From Schistosoma mansoni (Eukaryota > Platyhelminthes > Trematoda > Strigeidida > Schistosomatidae), in contig NW_017386000.1 in assembly GCF_000237925.1 (NCBI RefSeq), forward strand, positions 186,001 through 250,000: 64,000 nt of DNA. The letters run 5' to 3'. Under the pieces are notes generated by a model, which ran no database searches, was not told where the DNA came from, and was given only the letters and a program-made list of their open reading frames with translations. Positions 47,263 through 61,172 of the stretch are shown piece after piece (the stretch's first letter is position 1; each line of letters begins with the position of its first letter). Made by a program: the position numbers and the translations under genes.

Positions 47263-50200
47263 CTAAAAGTGATATAATTAAGGTTATCGATTTTTAAGCT
47301 AACAATATGTAAATATAACACGTTATTAAATGTATTTAGGAAAGCAAATTAGCAGCCTTAATATTCAAACAAAACTTTGGTTACTTTTAAATCCAGAATA
47401 GTTGTCTAGTGTGTCCAACTGTTATTAGCTTTTGGATCAAATAACAATACTTGACACAATATGAATGTGCGCTTTTTCACAGGATAAAGTAACTAAATAA
47501 ACGTGCCAAATCGACTGACAAGGTAGTTGAGGCATGTGCTACGCATGCCTAGTCACATCATCCCTGAGCGATTCACTGGCTACCGCAGGGGCTTCTTAAG
47601 CAAAGAAAATAAATCGATATGTGTAACTATTGACTGTTAGTTCAACCCATGTATTGGTAACTGTAGATGATATGATTCAAAGTTGACTACACATGTATTC
47701 ACTCTAAATATATGCAGGTCCTAAGCAACATCATCCGAAGCTGCTCTCTCCCGATTTTTATATGTATGGTTTTCTTACTACTGTCCTTAACTTTATTTAC
47801 ACTTTATCTTTAAACTCTTTCACTTCTTACCATTGCACTGACGTAAATAAGTAGGCAGACATGGACTGATAAACAGTTGAACTAGTGAGTACATTAATTA
47901 AAAATAAATTACTGTTTGATGCGATATGAAAGTAGCTATATGAGAGTTTTCTGTAGGGATTTTTCGTTGTTTTGAATGATAAGCACCATAAGATCAGTTG
48001 TTGAAGATTAAACATGTTGCGCTGCTAACTTGTAACTTGAACTTACCTCTACAAACTTTTTAGCTTGTACGAGATTCATCTCTGGAATAACTTGTTTGAT
48101 CTCTTTAATAAGCTGGATTTTCTTTGCGGCATCGAATTTTACTAGCTTGACCGAAAACGCTGTTTTCGTAGGCGCTTGCTGTTCTTCAGGCTCTTCAACA
48201 GGTTGATTTATTGGCGCTTGACCCATCATAGGCATCACGGGTCCCGTATTCTACATAGGCACAAAAGAAAAACGGGATGAAATGATGTTGCCTAAGACGA
48301 CATTTGAACACTCTGCAACTAAACTACCTAAATCAGAGCACAACACTAGAGGGAATGATATAGTTTGAGCGTAATTACTTACAGTATGAGTACTTCATTA
48401 AGAAAAAGTCAGATATGATCGAAGTGACTTTGATAGGAAAAAGTAAATAAAGTAATGCGAGCACAACTCGAAAACAGTATACAAAAATGTTAAACTGTGA
48501 AACACTACAGGGAGAATACTAATGTCACAATGCAAATCCTTAGATAAAGGTTAGGATACACAGCGGAATTGGGAGTTGACAGTTTGTGAGAACTTATAGT
48601 GTCCAATTCCCAGCTAGACTGTTCAGATCATTAGAAAATCCCTGAGCGAGGAAAAGCTGTGCAAAAAGAAAAACTTTGCTGAAGTTTGAAGACTAAATAG
48701 TCTAAGCCAGGGAATCAAACATCTGAAAGTGGTTACGCTCAAAGACATGTTGTAGAAACGCTTCAAATAAGTGGAAGCTTCAAGGGGCTTACAGGTAAGG
48801 ATCAGATTAATGACATCTAGCTTAATGTTTATGATTTAAATAAGTCTTGTATACGTTAAACATCTGATGTTTTGCCCTGTTTTTCCAATTTTGAAATAAA
48901 GTAGCAAGTTTCACTGAAACTGATATTCTAAGATTTCTCAAGTTAATTAACTCGTCGCAATGTTTGAGACCTGGAGAAACCCTAAACCTTTTTAACATGT
49001 GCTGATATTCTCTCTCGCCAGCTTAGAAGCATCTTTAAGAAATCGTTTTTAACTAATTTTTTTTCCTTACAATGTGGACGATATAAGTAATCCCAATGCC
49101 AAAGAACGTATCTGATGATAGGGATTCAAAGTCTAGAACCGTGATAATAAATTCACCTTTCCTTAATACGATGGAGAAACTACTACTCCCACTTTGGCTT
49201 GGACTGTATGAGCCTACTGATCCATATCAGTTTGCTTATACATGTGAAAGAAGTATCTTATATACTGCTGTTTGTTCTGCATTACAACATAGTGTTTAAT
49301 CAGCAAAGAGTAAGAATTATATTTGATGTGAATTTCGAGACTATTGTTACCTTCGACTCTGTCTCAATGCCACTAGCACCAAGCAAAGTTGCCAGCGTTA
49401 ACACTGAAAACTGGGTAACCGACTGGCTGCATCCTTACGTTTCTGGAAGAGAACAGTATAGTGTGTTCGGAGGAAAACTCTGCAGAAACACTTCTCTTAA
49501 GTATGTAAATGATTTTTACGCATGTACGTCGATCTTTCTGTAGTACTCATTGTATGGTCTATTATTATTGGCCTCAAACTTAATCCTTCGGAACGTCAAA
49601 TGGTTAACTGTAACCTGAGGCATGAGAAACACCAAAACACCTTTTTGGAATCACATGAAGTTTGTACTATCGAAGATTCTGTAATAAACTTTTTCAAATG
49701 TCATTCGCCGTGGTGCAAATTTGTCTTCTGATCCCTCTTGTTTTTCTCATGTTTGATTAGTGTTGAAGTTCATTTTTCGTCTGACTTATATAACGAGACC
49801 ACATGTTGTCATTACTCGGCACTTCTAGGAATCGTAAATTCCTACATATTACCCATTATTCTTTAATATTCTCCCTTATTACTTCCTGAGCTTTCGAGAA
49901 AACATGCAGTATTTCGAACAGCTTTGAAGCCAGCTAGTCGTCTGCAACATACAATCTGGGACGTATATACACCGGTTTAAGCAAACGATACAAACTTATG
50001 TTATTCTTGTTGTTACCTGTCTTAGAAACAATGCGATCTACTTACAGAGAACGTAGGAGAAAGTTTATAAGGCCAAACTAGTATGAACTATACAAAACCA
50101 AGATATCTTTGACGGTGTATGCATAAAAGAAATGAAAGGAAGTTAATACATCCAGTTTTGGGTATGACGAAAGATAAACAAAATACCATTGTGACTTTAA

Positions 50201-50721
50201 TTAAATGATATAAAAATAACTACTGGTCGATAATAGTAAAACGAATATGAATAGACAGATATCACCATCAACAATGTGGTGACGAGCTTTGAGCTTACTC
50301 CAGAAATACAGACGATTCTTCGAATAGCTGAGTCTTAAGACCAATAATACTAGCAAATAGATCTATTAGAGACAAAAATGGCCGGAGCAGTATGTTCTAT
50401 ACAAGGACTTCAGACCACTGTGAAAGAATGGTCATGTTACACCGTTATTTCGTACTACAATTTTATCTACGAACTCACCTTGATGTTTAACTTTTTTTGT
50501 AGCAATTCTGACAAGTCTGCGACTTCTAATAATGTTAGGGAACTGATGCGATTTACAATCTCATGTATGTGTTTCGGATACTCCTTATTATCAGCGCTTA
50601 AGGAAGGAGGGACTAAATCTTTATCTGCCCCCAAATTTGTTGCCATTTGCGTATATGGTTTTGAAAAGCCATTATAAAACGAACAGTGAGAGACGATTCT
50701 GCCGAATTTTAACAGGTTCAT
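47164..50721 (-). CDS. MRPL12: Mitochondrial ribosomal protein bL12m, three exons
   Basis: The exons are 50721-50479, 48250-48047 and 47262-47164, all phase 0 with GT-AG introns, giving 181 residues (human about 198). The N-terminal part is presumably a mitochondrial presequence. It is followed by SSLTLLEVADLSELLQKKLN (the L12 dimerisation helix), then an acidic/Pro hinge. The C-terminal L7/L12 domain follows: FSVKLVKFDAAKKIQLIKEI, then MNLVQAKKFVE and SAPANIKTDVSKDEAEQIKK, ending VGASIAIE. It acts in the mitoribosome stalk to recruit translation factors. No exon appears to be missing. Confidence 0.93.
48047..48250 (-). CDS. MRPL12: MRPL12 exon 2
   Basis: Acceptor CCTATGTAG, then 68 codons from NTGPVMPMMG to NLVQAKKFVE, donor GTAAGT. 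Confidence 0.92.
48251..50478 (-). other. MRPL12 intron 1
   Basis: 2228 bp. It contains the antisense LINE fragment at 49080-49860; otherwise nothing recognised. Confidence 0.6.
49080..49860 (+). mobile_element. CR1-like LINE RT fragment, antisense in MRPL12 intron
   Basis: The frames read DPYQFAYTCERSILYTAV, then WVTDWLHPYVSGREQYSVFG, then KYVNDFYACTSI (a decayed YADD box) and IGLKLNPSERQMVNC. This is the order of a CR1/jockey-type RT. Stops and shifts inactivate it. Confidence 0.55.
50479..50721 (-). CDS. MRPL12: MRPL12 exon 1
   Basis: 81 codons from ATG at 50721-50719 (MNLLKFGRIVSHCSF) to NIK at donor GTGAGT. It contains the presumed presequence and the LTLLEVADL helix. Confidence 0.92.
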
Positions 50722-52389
50722 GGCTGAAAATGTGGGAGCTATAACGGGATCTGGTTGGTGCGCTACACGTGGTGTTTAACCTGCCCGCCCGGAATGGAAA
50801 GTGTAATGTAGAAGGGATGGAACCAGTAGACAGTCTTAAGTAATAATTGTTACAGTCTACAATAATAAGGATAGTAGGTTAGTGGGTCTGTGGTAATTCT
50901 GACATTTTACCTCCCAGTGAAGGTCTAGCTCCTCCTTGGAAATGTCTACTGATGGGGTTGATACCACCTGTTCGGACAGGGCGTTACAGTCAAAGACCAC
51001 TCAATGGGAAAAGTTGGACCTCACTTTAAGTGTAATAGATCGCGGCTTCTGAATCTTCTTGCTATGACCTCGTAGATTATCGGTGTTGGAGGGAACAAAA
51101 TGACGAGACATATCATCATCCAAATCGTATTAAAAGATACGAAATGCCATTATAAAGTCACCTCATGTCCTATGATACTACAGGAGGAGAAAGTTTAGGC
51201 GTTTTAAGCGCTCAGTGTGAAGCAGTTTGGAAAAATTCCACATTAATTTCGTTCCTACACACTGAACACTCTCAAATGAGTTAGTATCATTAACCAGACA
51301 AGGGCCAGGTTAGGTACTGAATTTTTTTCACAAAGTCACTGTTTATCTGAGAACTATCTGTCACGAATACTAGGAGCGTTATTCTTTACAAGAATAAAAT
51401 ATAATTGTATGTATCACAACGCAAAAACTGGGGGGGGGGGCTATCTTATATATAAGTCGAGTGGAAGGTTTCAACTAGCAGGCTTGCAGCGGCATTGGGC
51501 CCTAACGACACAATCCACAAAGCTGAATACGCGACAACTGAGAAAATAGTTATTCAACATTTAACGTGGAGAAAAATCCAGCAATAGAGAAGGCGGGAAG
51601 GATTACCTCGATTGATCAGATGGCATTGCACAGCCTTGCCGGCATGGTCAATCTTGTGTGTTGTTTTATCTCTTTTATTCATATTCAATATACTGTTCTG
51701 TCTCTAACCTAAATGTGATCCCCACTATATAAAAGAAATTGTTACGATACGATGAGTTAGTGTAGACAGTGATACGACTTGCACGTTAGAACGTACAGAA
51801 CAAACAAATAATTTTTCTAGGAATTAAGACATTGTCCATTCTTTTTATCGTGTGAATCATTCACCAATCGAAGTACAACTTATTCAATCTTAGCACTGTG
51901 CCAAACCAATGACGTTCGATTCGGTATGAACAGCCTAGCGTCCTTATTGGTCCTTTGTTCGCCTAGCCTGTCCACTTGAGTCCAGAACGCTAATAACAGC
52001 TCCCACTATGCGAATCATTTTTTTCAAACATACCTGGTGACATACCAGCCAAGCAAACCTCATCTTACCATAAAATAGGAAATAACATTTGTACAAGATC
52101 AATCCAAAAAGTGGCTGTGAACGTGGGAGACTGTAATCAATAAACTGAACATAAATTAAGAACAGTAAACCGTATAATAATAATGATAATAATAATCTAT
52201 ATGTCAAAATGAAGCTTATAATAAGGCGAATATGGATATACACAATCTAGTTACTGAATAATTAGATAATAAGAATATATATATATATAATATTAGTCCA
52301 TTAGTAGTTCTCAGAAGTCACCCCTAGTTTAATTCTAACTAGGATGTAACAAAAGTGTCTATCTTTTGGTGTGTTGGTAGTTTTTGTTA
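50722..52389. other. MRPL12 upstream region, no gene seen
   Basis: Contains a G10 run near 51431, an ATA/AAT-type microsatellite near 52170-52196 and an (AT)n run near 52277. No promoter element was identified with confidence. Confidence 0.4.
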
Positions 52390-54290
52390 TGAAGAATCTA
52401 TAATGATCTTACTTACGTCAATTACCCCTTGCGCTGGTCACTCATCAGTATCCTCCATCGAACTTTGTCCTGGGCGATTCCTCCGAGCTGCTATTCATTC
52501 TTTTGATATCTGCTTCCAACTCTCGGCTCGATATGTTCTTTGACCTTCCTATTTTTCATTATCCCTTCAGAATTCCAAGTTAGCTCTTGCTTCGTGATGC
52601 AGTTTGGTGTTTTCCTCAATACATGTCTAATCCACTTCCAACGTCTCCTAATTTTCTCTTCAGCTGGAAGTTGGTTTGTTCTCTCCCACAGTAGGCTGTT
52701 ACTGATGAAATCCGGTCAACGGGCAATTATTTATAAACACCTGTACCTTTTTGATGATGGTTATTGTAGTTCTAGAAGTCTCAGTTCTGTAAAGTAGAAC
52801 TGTCTTGACGTTCGTATTGAAGGATGAGGGCAAGAAATCTTGTCTGACACCGGTCGTCACTTGGAATGCATCTATTCTCCATGCACGACTTTGCAGTGTA
52901 ATCTGTCGTATGAATCTTGTATGATGTTGACGATTTTCCCAGGTACTCACTCCATAGTGTCTAAGAAGGTTCCACAAAGTTCTCCTGTCCACGTTGCCAA
53001 ACGCCTCATAGCCAAGGAAGTTGATGTGTAGTGACGAATTCCATTCAAGTGGTCGCTCAACAATAATACGTAGTTTCGCGATTTGGTCTGTACACAACCT
53101 ATCCTTACGGAATCCGGTCTGTTGATCTCGAAGTTGGGCATCTACTGAATCTTCCATCCGGTTCAGCAATACTCTGTTGAGAACTCTTCCTGTTACCGAT
53201 AGTAGTGTGATGCCACTTTATTTATCACACTTGTTGAAATCTCTTTTCTTTGATATCTTGACGAGGTGTCCTTCTTTCTAGTCTGTCGGTAGAACTTATT
53301 ATTTCTCCCACATTTTCCTGAATAGAGAGTGAAGCATGTTTGCAGGTACTTCTGTGTCTGACTTTAGTGCTTCAGCTTGTATATTGTCAGGTCGTGCTGC
53401 TTTCACACTGTTGACCTATCGGATGGTCATGTTGATTCCTTCAATCGTTGATGGAAAGACATCTATAGGAAGGTCTGTGTGTGTTGCTTCGATGTCCAGT
53501 GGATTCAATGGAGCTGGTCCATTCAAGAGTTCCTCCAAGTGTTCTATCCATTTGTTCCTCTGTTCTGGAATCTTAGTAACTGGCTTACCTTCTATGTCCT
53601 TTACCAGTCTCTCTAGTTTACCATGTTCCCCTTCCAGTTTCTTCGTTGTGTCATGTGGTTGTTCCATATTTTCTTCTTTAACAGCTTTTTCCACTGTCGC
53701 TGCTAGGTCTTCCACATATTTCTGCTTGTCATTTCTAAAGCTCCTTTTCACTTGTTTGTTTGCTTCTGTGTGTTCAGTTTGTGCCTTGTCTTTCTCTGCT
53801 CTTGTTCGACTGTTGCTGATTGCTGTCTTCATGTTCTCTCTTTCTTGAATGTTGTCTAGGGTTTCGATAGAGATCCATTCCGTATGACGACTTTTCTTGC
53901 GGCCCAGAACCCCCTGGCACGTTGAAGGTAGAGCTTTTTTGATCCGTTTCTAGTTGTTCTTCATGATAATTTCCTCTTCTTTGAGTAGATCTCGTAGGGC
54001 TTGTGACCTGTTGATGAGAGCTATCTTGAATTGATTGAGTTTTTCAGTATGTCGAAGGAAGACCGTATTGAACCTTTTTAGTGTTGTTTGTTCAGATATC
54101 CGGTGCTTCTTTAGCTTCACTTTCATCTTGGTCACAAACAAGTGGTGATTTAAAGTTGTGTCAGCTCCTGTCTTTGTTTTCACTTTTTCCATCCACCCTG
54201 TGAGTTTTTTAGTGATACGCATTTGATCGGTCTGATTTTCTGTAGTGTTGTCCGGTGAGACCTATGTAGGTTTGTGTATGCAATTGTGGA
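52390..54290 (-). mobile_element. RTE-like LINE (type C), RT core deleted
   Basis: On the minus strand from about 54290, endonuclease remnants (ADTTLNHHLFVTKMK) are followed by a coiled, Lys/Glu-rich linker (NKQVKRSFRNDKQKYVEDLA at 53416-53832). RT motifs follow (DQQTGFRKDRLCTDQIAKLR, then WRIDAFQVTTGVRQDFLPSS). The frame then jumps from PSSF straight to NTNVKTVLLYRTE, so the catalytic FADD block is deleted. The C-terminal block down to 52390 matches 5706-6030. Confidence 0.8.
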
Positions 54291-54559
54291 GGAATATAGT
54301 ACAGAGCATAGAAGTTATACATATTACGGTTTATTGCGGAATTACTGCTCATAATAATGAGATTTGAGGTAAAGTTATTTTTATTTGCTGTTTCAAGGTG
54401 AGCTTCGTCTTTGCATTCACTGTATCCTGACTTCTTATTCATTTTTGAAAGAAACTCTCAAAATTAACTTTAGTTTCAGGTTGTAGGGCAAAAGCTAGTC
54501 AAGATAACGTGTACCAGAATTTTTTTAAATGAGTCGATAGATACATTTCGCGGGCGAAA

Positions 54560-56310
54560 ACTTAGGCCTTTCGCGAATAAGTGGTCAACATCACACCAGC
54601 AGATAGACCATTATTCTGAACTACTGTTTTATCCTCATCTGCAGTTAGTAAGTTAGTCAAGCTTCAATATTCATCCCGAAACTAGTGTTGTTCAAGAGTT
54701 GACGGGTTGCGTGGATCTACATGACTTAGCAACTGGGGTGAAACTGCTTTTTCAAATAACTTGATTGGTATGCTGGTTAGACTGACAGGTCAGTAGTGAT
54801 TAAATACAAAGCCAACTATATCACTCTTCCGGTCCGAAGGAAGATGAGTACAGTGAAGGGACATGTTAAATCATCGTGAGCTGTTCTGAACTAATGTCCA
54901 TAAGGTATGACTGAATCCATGGGTGTACCTATTAGGACCGGGTGGCCTGCTAGGTCTGGAGTTAGTAAGTGAGGAACACCTCCTTTAGTCACGCCTAGTG
55001 GTCTTATAGCTGGTATCTCAGTAGTGTTGTTACGAGAAACGTAAACAATGCCCCGAGAGTTGACCCCGCTGAATTAGTTCGACGAAATCCCGGATTTTAT
55101 TAAATTTGAATGCACCAGTATATCTGCATTTTCATGCAACAGTAGTGGAGGCATTCCGTCTCGAAGTTTTTTATTTGTTTAATATGCAGAATCAATCGTT
55201 TATCAAGTTCGGCTATCTTGTACCAACTTCCCTTCTTGAGTGATGTGGCTTCCGACTATGGTTTTTTCACATGTGTTCCAGATTTTTCAGCACTCTTATT
55301 TAGATGATTCGTAGCCCGTTAGCAAGAAAAAGTCTCAGGGGTGCTCCTTACGCCCTAGCAGCCTTTGGGTTACCCTATCTATCCATATTGGGCTGTCTTA
55401 TAGCTTACGTATTGACTATGGGATGAACAGTAGTGTTGCGGAATCAGATGGGCCTTTAAACCTATTCCATTAGTCTTCCACTAACCTGTCTACGAAGGCC
55501 AACCAATCTTATGAGTTAGCTCAACCTCTGACAGCCAGAATAATAGCCGGCCCAATTTTAGGTCGAGGTGTCAGAAACCTGCGGTACAATATGACGTGAT
55601 CCCTCTCTGCTCGCGCGAGTATGTATTGAAAGTTGGTGGCATAATCACAGTGGTGTGTACAGGCTGGGTCCACCAGTGGTGGTCCATATTCTAGGTTATT
55701 ATGCGTCATTTTTGCGGTAGACTGTACAAACACGCATTGAATATTAGTTGTCAGTAGGCTGCCGTCAAAATATCCACTAGGAGTTGTGAACTCTATCCAT
55801 TTGGTGTGTAATGCGTCAATATCTCGAACGAAGGAATGACAATGAGTCTTCCTCTATGCACATATATGACCTAAGGAAAAGTCATCAGCAGGACAACCTG
55901 GACTGCGGTATATTCCTTCCATAATTACTAACTCACATCTAGATATAATTGTACCTCACATGTACCACTGCTATCTTGCCCCTGCTATGTACTTGTTTGT
56001 ACATGAAAGTAACCCATAAAGTGCAATATTATCCCTCCTTTTTAATTGATAATTTTTTTACTTCCAATACAGATTTATTCCGCAACAGTTGAAGAATAAT
56101 TTACATATAGGGTAAACCATATCTCTGTGACAACAATCAAATCTGGACACAACTTTTTCACCATTGAGCTCAGCTTGAACATTTTGTTTACAAGAACGTG
56201 AGTGTTTATGTAGCAAATACTGCTTCCATTTAGGGGAGCATATTGTAAGGATTGGCTTCCGAGACCTGACTTCCTGGAAACCCTGAATCTCATAACTTGT
56301 TTCGTCGGAT
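54560..56310 (-). mobile_element. CR1/jockey-like LINE, heavily decayed
   Basis: The endonuclease start near 56075-56293 reads CPDLIVVTEIWFT. RT N-terminal traces near 54640-54960 include a MDSVIPYGH-type block and LSV...PAYQS matching SLTSI-type motifs. The element is truncated near 54560 next to the type C RTE. Confidence is limited by many stops. Confidence 0.45.
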
Positions 56311-59300
56311 TTCATTGTTCCACATAATTTGATTCCTAGATGACCACTTCCTGACTGTGGGTAACCGTCGTTCTATTGATGGAAGAAACCAGAGTAGTAG
56401 TGGATAGGTCTTTATTTAGATCGCTGGACAGTCACAACGGAGCAGAGGATTACTCGTTCAAACACATGAAGCTTTTCAACATTCAATATAAGATAATAGG
56501 AAATATAATGCCTATACGAAATAAGGAGATGAATGAACACTTGAGCTTTGTTGTTTTGACATATACTTAGTTGTTTGAGGTCAGCACTTAACTAATAAAC
56601 CTAAGTTGTGACAACTATTCTAATGGGATAAAAAAATTCGAATTATGAGTTCCATATTTATTGTCTAGTATAACGTCCCATTTCTTGTTACTGCCGAGTA
56701 CTAACTTCAAGGTCCTCTTTCGTTGGGTATCGCCACCAACCTAACTACCGGATCTTACTACATTGGCAGTATATACTCTCAAATACTCTTCTGGAAGTAC
56801 ATTACCGATAGCATCTTCCAATAACTGCGAGTCATTTGACAAGGTCATTTCCTCTTCATTCTCCCAGCTTTCAACCAATTAAACTTGGGGTGGATTTGAT
56901 GTATCTAGAAGTTCAGTTTACGGCGTTTGACGGTGCTGTCGTTTTCTTCCCACTAACTATCGGAATTCGCCCCTAATTTCCCTTTTTCTTGACATTCGGG
57001 TGAACCCATTCACTTAAACTACCCCGTTTTTCTTATGGGTTTTATTTTCTGAGCATCGTACAGTTGTACTTATCCTATCGGTAGTATTTGGGGAAAGTGC
57101 AATTTATTGGTGCTTAAGTTTTCTTGTGCCGACAGTGCGCAACAATGGTCTGAACAAAGGGTTGTTTTCTTTTTTCATTCTTCGATAAAGTGATCTTCAG
57201 GCTTTTGATCAGGCGTGAGAGCTCAGCTGACGATACTAGAAAACACCATTGCTGGTTCCTCCTTGTTTGATGTCAAACCCGCTGAACCAGCCTCGTCGCT
57301 CAATTACTTTTTCACCAGAGCGAGGAGCTTCAAGACTTTAACCATGAAAATCACTGTAGTAGGGCTGCATCCTTCCCATGATCATAATGAAACCGGTTTC
57401 AGAAGCTTTTATACATGGCCGGCGATAAACTAGTGTGCATTTTGTGGAGGAATGTCTTACAATTGCCACACTGCTTAACATATTCAACAGGAACGATTCA
57501 CAACGATCGATCGCATCAATGGCTTTGAACGACCATAATAACTAGTTTGATTTGGATGTAACAAGAATAGTTCAAGCAGCTAATCACAAAAAGTCGAAAA
57601 TTACAATGTTACTAGGACGTCGGTAAATTGCACAGAAACGGTCACTTCAACTAGTAATGGTTAATACATGAAAACTTCAAAAAACTAAGGAAACCGAAAC
57701 CAGAAAAACGGTGTGTAAAAGGTACATGTGTACACTAGCGTAAAGAAAACCAACCAGTGAATGCTGAAGTAGAAATTTTGAAAAAAAATTCACAAACCCA
57801 AATAGTGCTAAAAGCGCCGAGTATGAGCTTAAGTTTAACTTCTGATACGAAATACACAACAGGAATACAATATCTTAAGACGCGAAAAATTCAATCGCTT
57901 TTTTCAGATCTCGGGGTTTTTAGAATTAAAATACAGATCTCTGAATCCAATTAAGCCTGCATTGGATGTGATGTTTACACTGACTGATAGGTGCTCGTGA
58001 TAAACTGTAACATATGTGGTCTTAACTGTGCACTTATCGGCTCCTGCCAGTTTCCAGATCAGAAAATTATGTTGAACATAGCAAGCACAAAAATAAAACA
58101 AAACGTTTTGCTGGTTTCAAAGTGCATTTTGATTGTGGATTGAAGCACTTTCCCAGAATTGAAAACACTTTGTGTTACAAAACAACAAACTATTATCTTT
58201 TGAACGGTTTTTCATTTGATCTATCCAGAAAGGATAGAATAATACTTATTTTTTGGTGCGTTCGGTAATTTCCTTATATTCCTTATCAATTTTTCTATTT
58301 ACTGTAATTTAAATCGATTATTGAAGGAACAATTATTGGTTGAATAAGTGAGCGGTAATATTTGTTTATGTGATAATGTACATTTGTATTTATGATGAAA
58401 TTTAGAACCGTTATTTCCCCAAATCCCCTTGTTTTTATTTCAACCGGGGTGTATCGCGTGTCAACAATCCCGAGACAGTTATTCTCCAGCCAAAAACTTA
58501 GCTTGGACTTTACAATTGTATATGACCCCATAAGAAGTTATTTGCAACATTTCTATCAGTTGGAAACCTTATTTTAGCGGCTACACCAGCCATCCTCCAA
58601 ACCATTGAATGCACATGGTTTATGGACATAATGAAACAATTAACCGACATCCTATTCAGTTTTAGAACTCAATGACTACTTTTTTTACTAAGCTACAGTG
58701 AACGAACAACGTCAACTACAGCCAACCTGCGAGTGCAAAGTAATGCCCATAGATAAGCGCCCATCATAGTCTTTGATCATACACTGTCACTGAAGGGAGA
58801 ATAAGTGATAACTGTTGGCACAGAAAGATCACTACCAGTATATTTTCAATCAACCATCGAGCATTTGAGATGATTGTTAAAAATAAGTGCTGCAACAACA
58901 TTCAGCATGTGGATAACTGTAATACCAACCGAAGATAGATATAATCATATCGAATGCTTTATTTAGTTCGTCAGCTCCCGTTTTAGAGTCATTTATGGTT
59001 TGAAGTGAAAACGTCGCAGTTTCAATCTGTATAGGACTGGACAAGTAATAGAGCTGACACTTCAATGTACTCTATGTGTCCTCTCAAATAGTGGAAAATA
59101 ATATGGGCGTAGAAATTTAACTTGGGTCGTTCTCATGCCCCATCCTTGTAAAGGGCGTTGTTTTTATCTTCCGAATCCTTTGAGACTTTTAATCAACAGC
59201 TGGTCGTTTAATTTTCGATCCAATTTTCCCCTACTAGCTTTAAAAATTCCTGCTTTGAAACCATTTGTGGATGAATGACGTAGAATAACTCGTCTTCTAT

Positions 59301-61042
59301 CCACGAATGTTTGGTCATGGATTAATTTGGGTATAAAATTAACTGAAGAGAATTTTGTATTTAGTCAAATGTGATAGCAGGAAAATTGAAGACTTGGGGT
59401 GTGCGTATTCCGTAGAGTCTTCCAAGCTTGAGTAATTGAGTTCGTATTTTTAGCTGGTTCAATTATATGAACTGATGACTTTACCATTCTCTTTAAACAT
59501 CTGCTTAGTGTCAAATTGAATACAATAGAAACCCAAATGACTCCACCTAACCCTGGTAGTTTCGTGGATGTAATTAGAAGTTTGAACACGGAAAGCGGTT
59601 TTAAACAATTATCTGAAAATGAATATGGGCAAGGAAAAATGGAGGATTACATTTCAACTTCAAACAGTAGTCGCTTTATACAAAATTCTGTCTATAGTAT
59701 GGGATGTGACCAGCTTAGGTAGTTTCTGGTTACATCATAACAGTTATTTCCAACTTTTTTTTGCATGAATTGGAAGTTTTTTTGATAACCCCATTTATCC
59801 GAATCACGCAAATGTTTTATTCAATCTTAGAGTTGATGATACTCTTCACGATTGAACATTGTACTCTATGTTAAACCCAGGTAATTGTAGGAATGATTTG
59901 TGAATGTACAAAAACAAAGTTCTTCATAATCGACGAAAGACCACATATAGAATTCCGTATATTCTATTTTACCTGACCGTCAAACAACGTTTTAATAATT
60001 GGTTGTGCGAAATTACCTCCTGTTCAATTGCTCTTTCAACAATTGACCATTCAAATTTGACCTCGAATTGTCTCTTGAACACGAGGATATAGAACATGAT
60101 ATTCGGCAACAAGGTTGCGACTGCGTCATTTGACCAGCTGGCACCAGGTGGTAGGTTTATGCGTATCAGTTCTTGGGGTTCTTTAATGAAGGTGAAAAGA
60201 AGTAGAATTCGAGCTTTTTGTTTCATGTACAGTTAAATATTGCCTGGTTACTGTTTGATCAACTTGGATTTCTGATATCGGTATTCAGTCATATTGCTTG
60301 AACTGGGACTTTCTTGTGAGCCACGCATCCAAGTAAAATGCATTGTTATCAACTTCATTACTCTGAAATGCTAGTATGCTCACATTTTTATAAGCAGGCG
60401 TATATATTTCAGGTATTTGTGTTGATGTCGTCTTCATGACATGTGATGCCTCTTAATGTCCTTATTCGTTTCAACTCATCCCTAGAATTTAGTTTCTCAC
60501 TAACTGCATGAATTCGAATGTGCTGACTTATGATCACCAAATGTGTTGTTACTCATAAGCTGTTCGGAATGTTTAAGTTGTTGGTTACATCTAGGGATTT
60601 TATGGAGAATGGAGAAACAACTAGGCCCACAATCTACGTAACATAAACTCGATAGAAAGTTTGGTAAGTCAGGTTTTACGCCACACATGACTGACCGTCT
60701 ATCTCCTATTGCCTATCAAATTTATTTTTATATACTCTGGAAAATCATCGATGTGTCGTAGGTCTTTTCGCCTTCAGAGGGGAAGTGTGGCTTTACATAT
60801 CTTCACCATTCCTGCAGCTGCAAAAATAGCTAGGTCACAATAACCTCATTACCTAACGTATATTTCTCACGAATATTTATAGAACTGTATATCTGGCCTC
60901 TTACGAAACAAATAATGAGAACTCATCAATCTTATGGTCCAGAATCCTTTATTTAGCTCCCAGGTTCCGAGCTATATTTCACTGCGTTATTCTCAGTATT
61001 GGGACAAGATATAGCCCATCTAAAGTTATATTTAGTATCCCT
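56311..61042. other. Long stretch with no identifiable gene
   Basis: Several short frames exist (for example minus 59969-60226, KEPQELIRINLPPGASWSND, and minus 60500-60688), which could be remnants of a LINE ORF1. I could not link them to a family or to splice-consistent exons. Confidence 0.3.
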
Positions 61043-61172
61043 GCTTCAGTTTGGGCACCTAGGCAGTATCACAGCCCTCACGCAAATCAAATGAGATTTG
61101 TGTGGCGCATATTTATCTGGTGCTTCTTTGTACCAATATTTGTGTTTAAATAAATAAATAGATAAATAAAAT
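61043..61172 (+). repeat. Roughly 500-bp interspersed repeat, 3' end only
   Basis: Runs from TTTGGGCACCTAGGCAGTAT to a TGTTTAAATAAATAAATAGA tail. It is a 5'-truncated copy, consistent with LINE-type reverse transcription. Confidence 0.75.
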
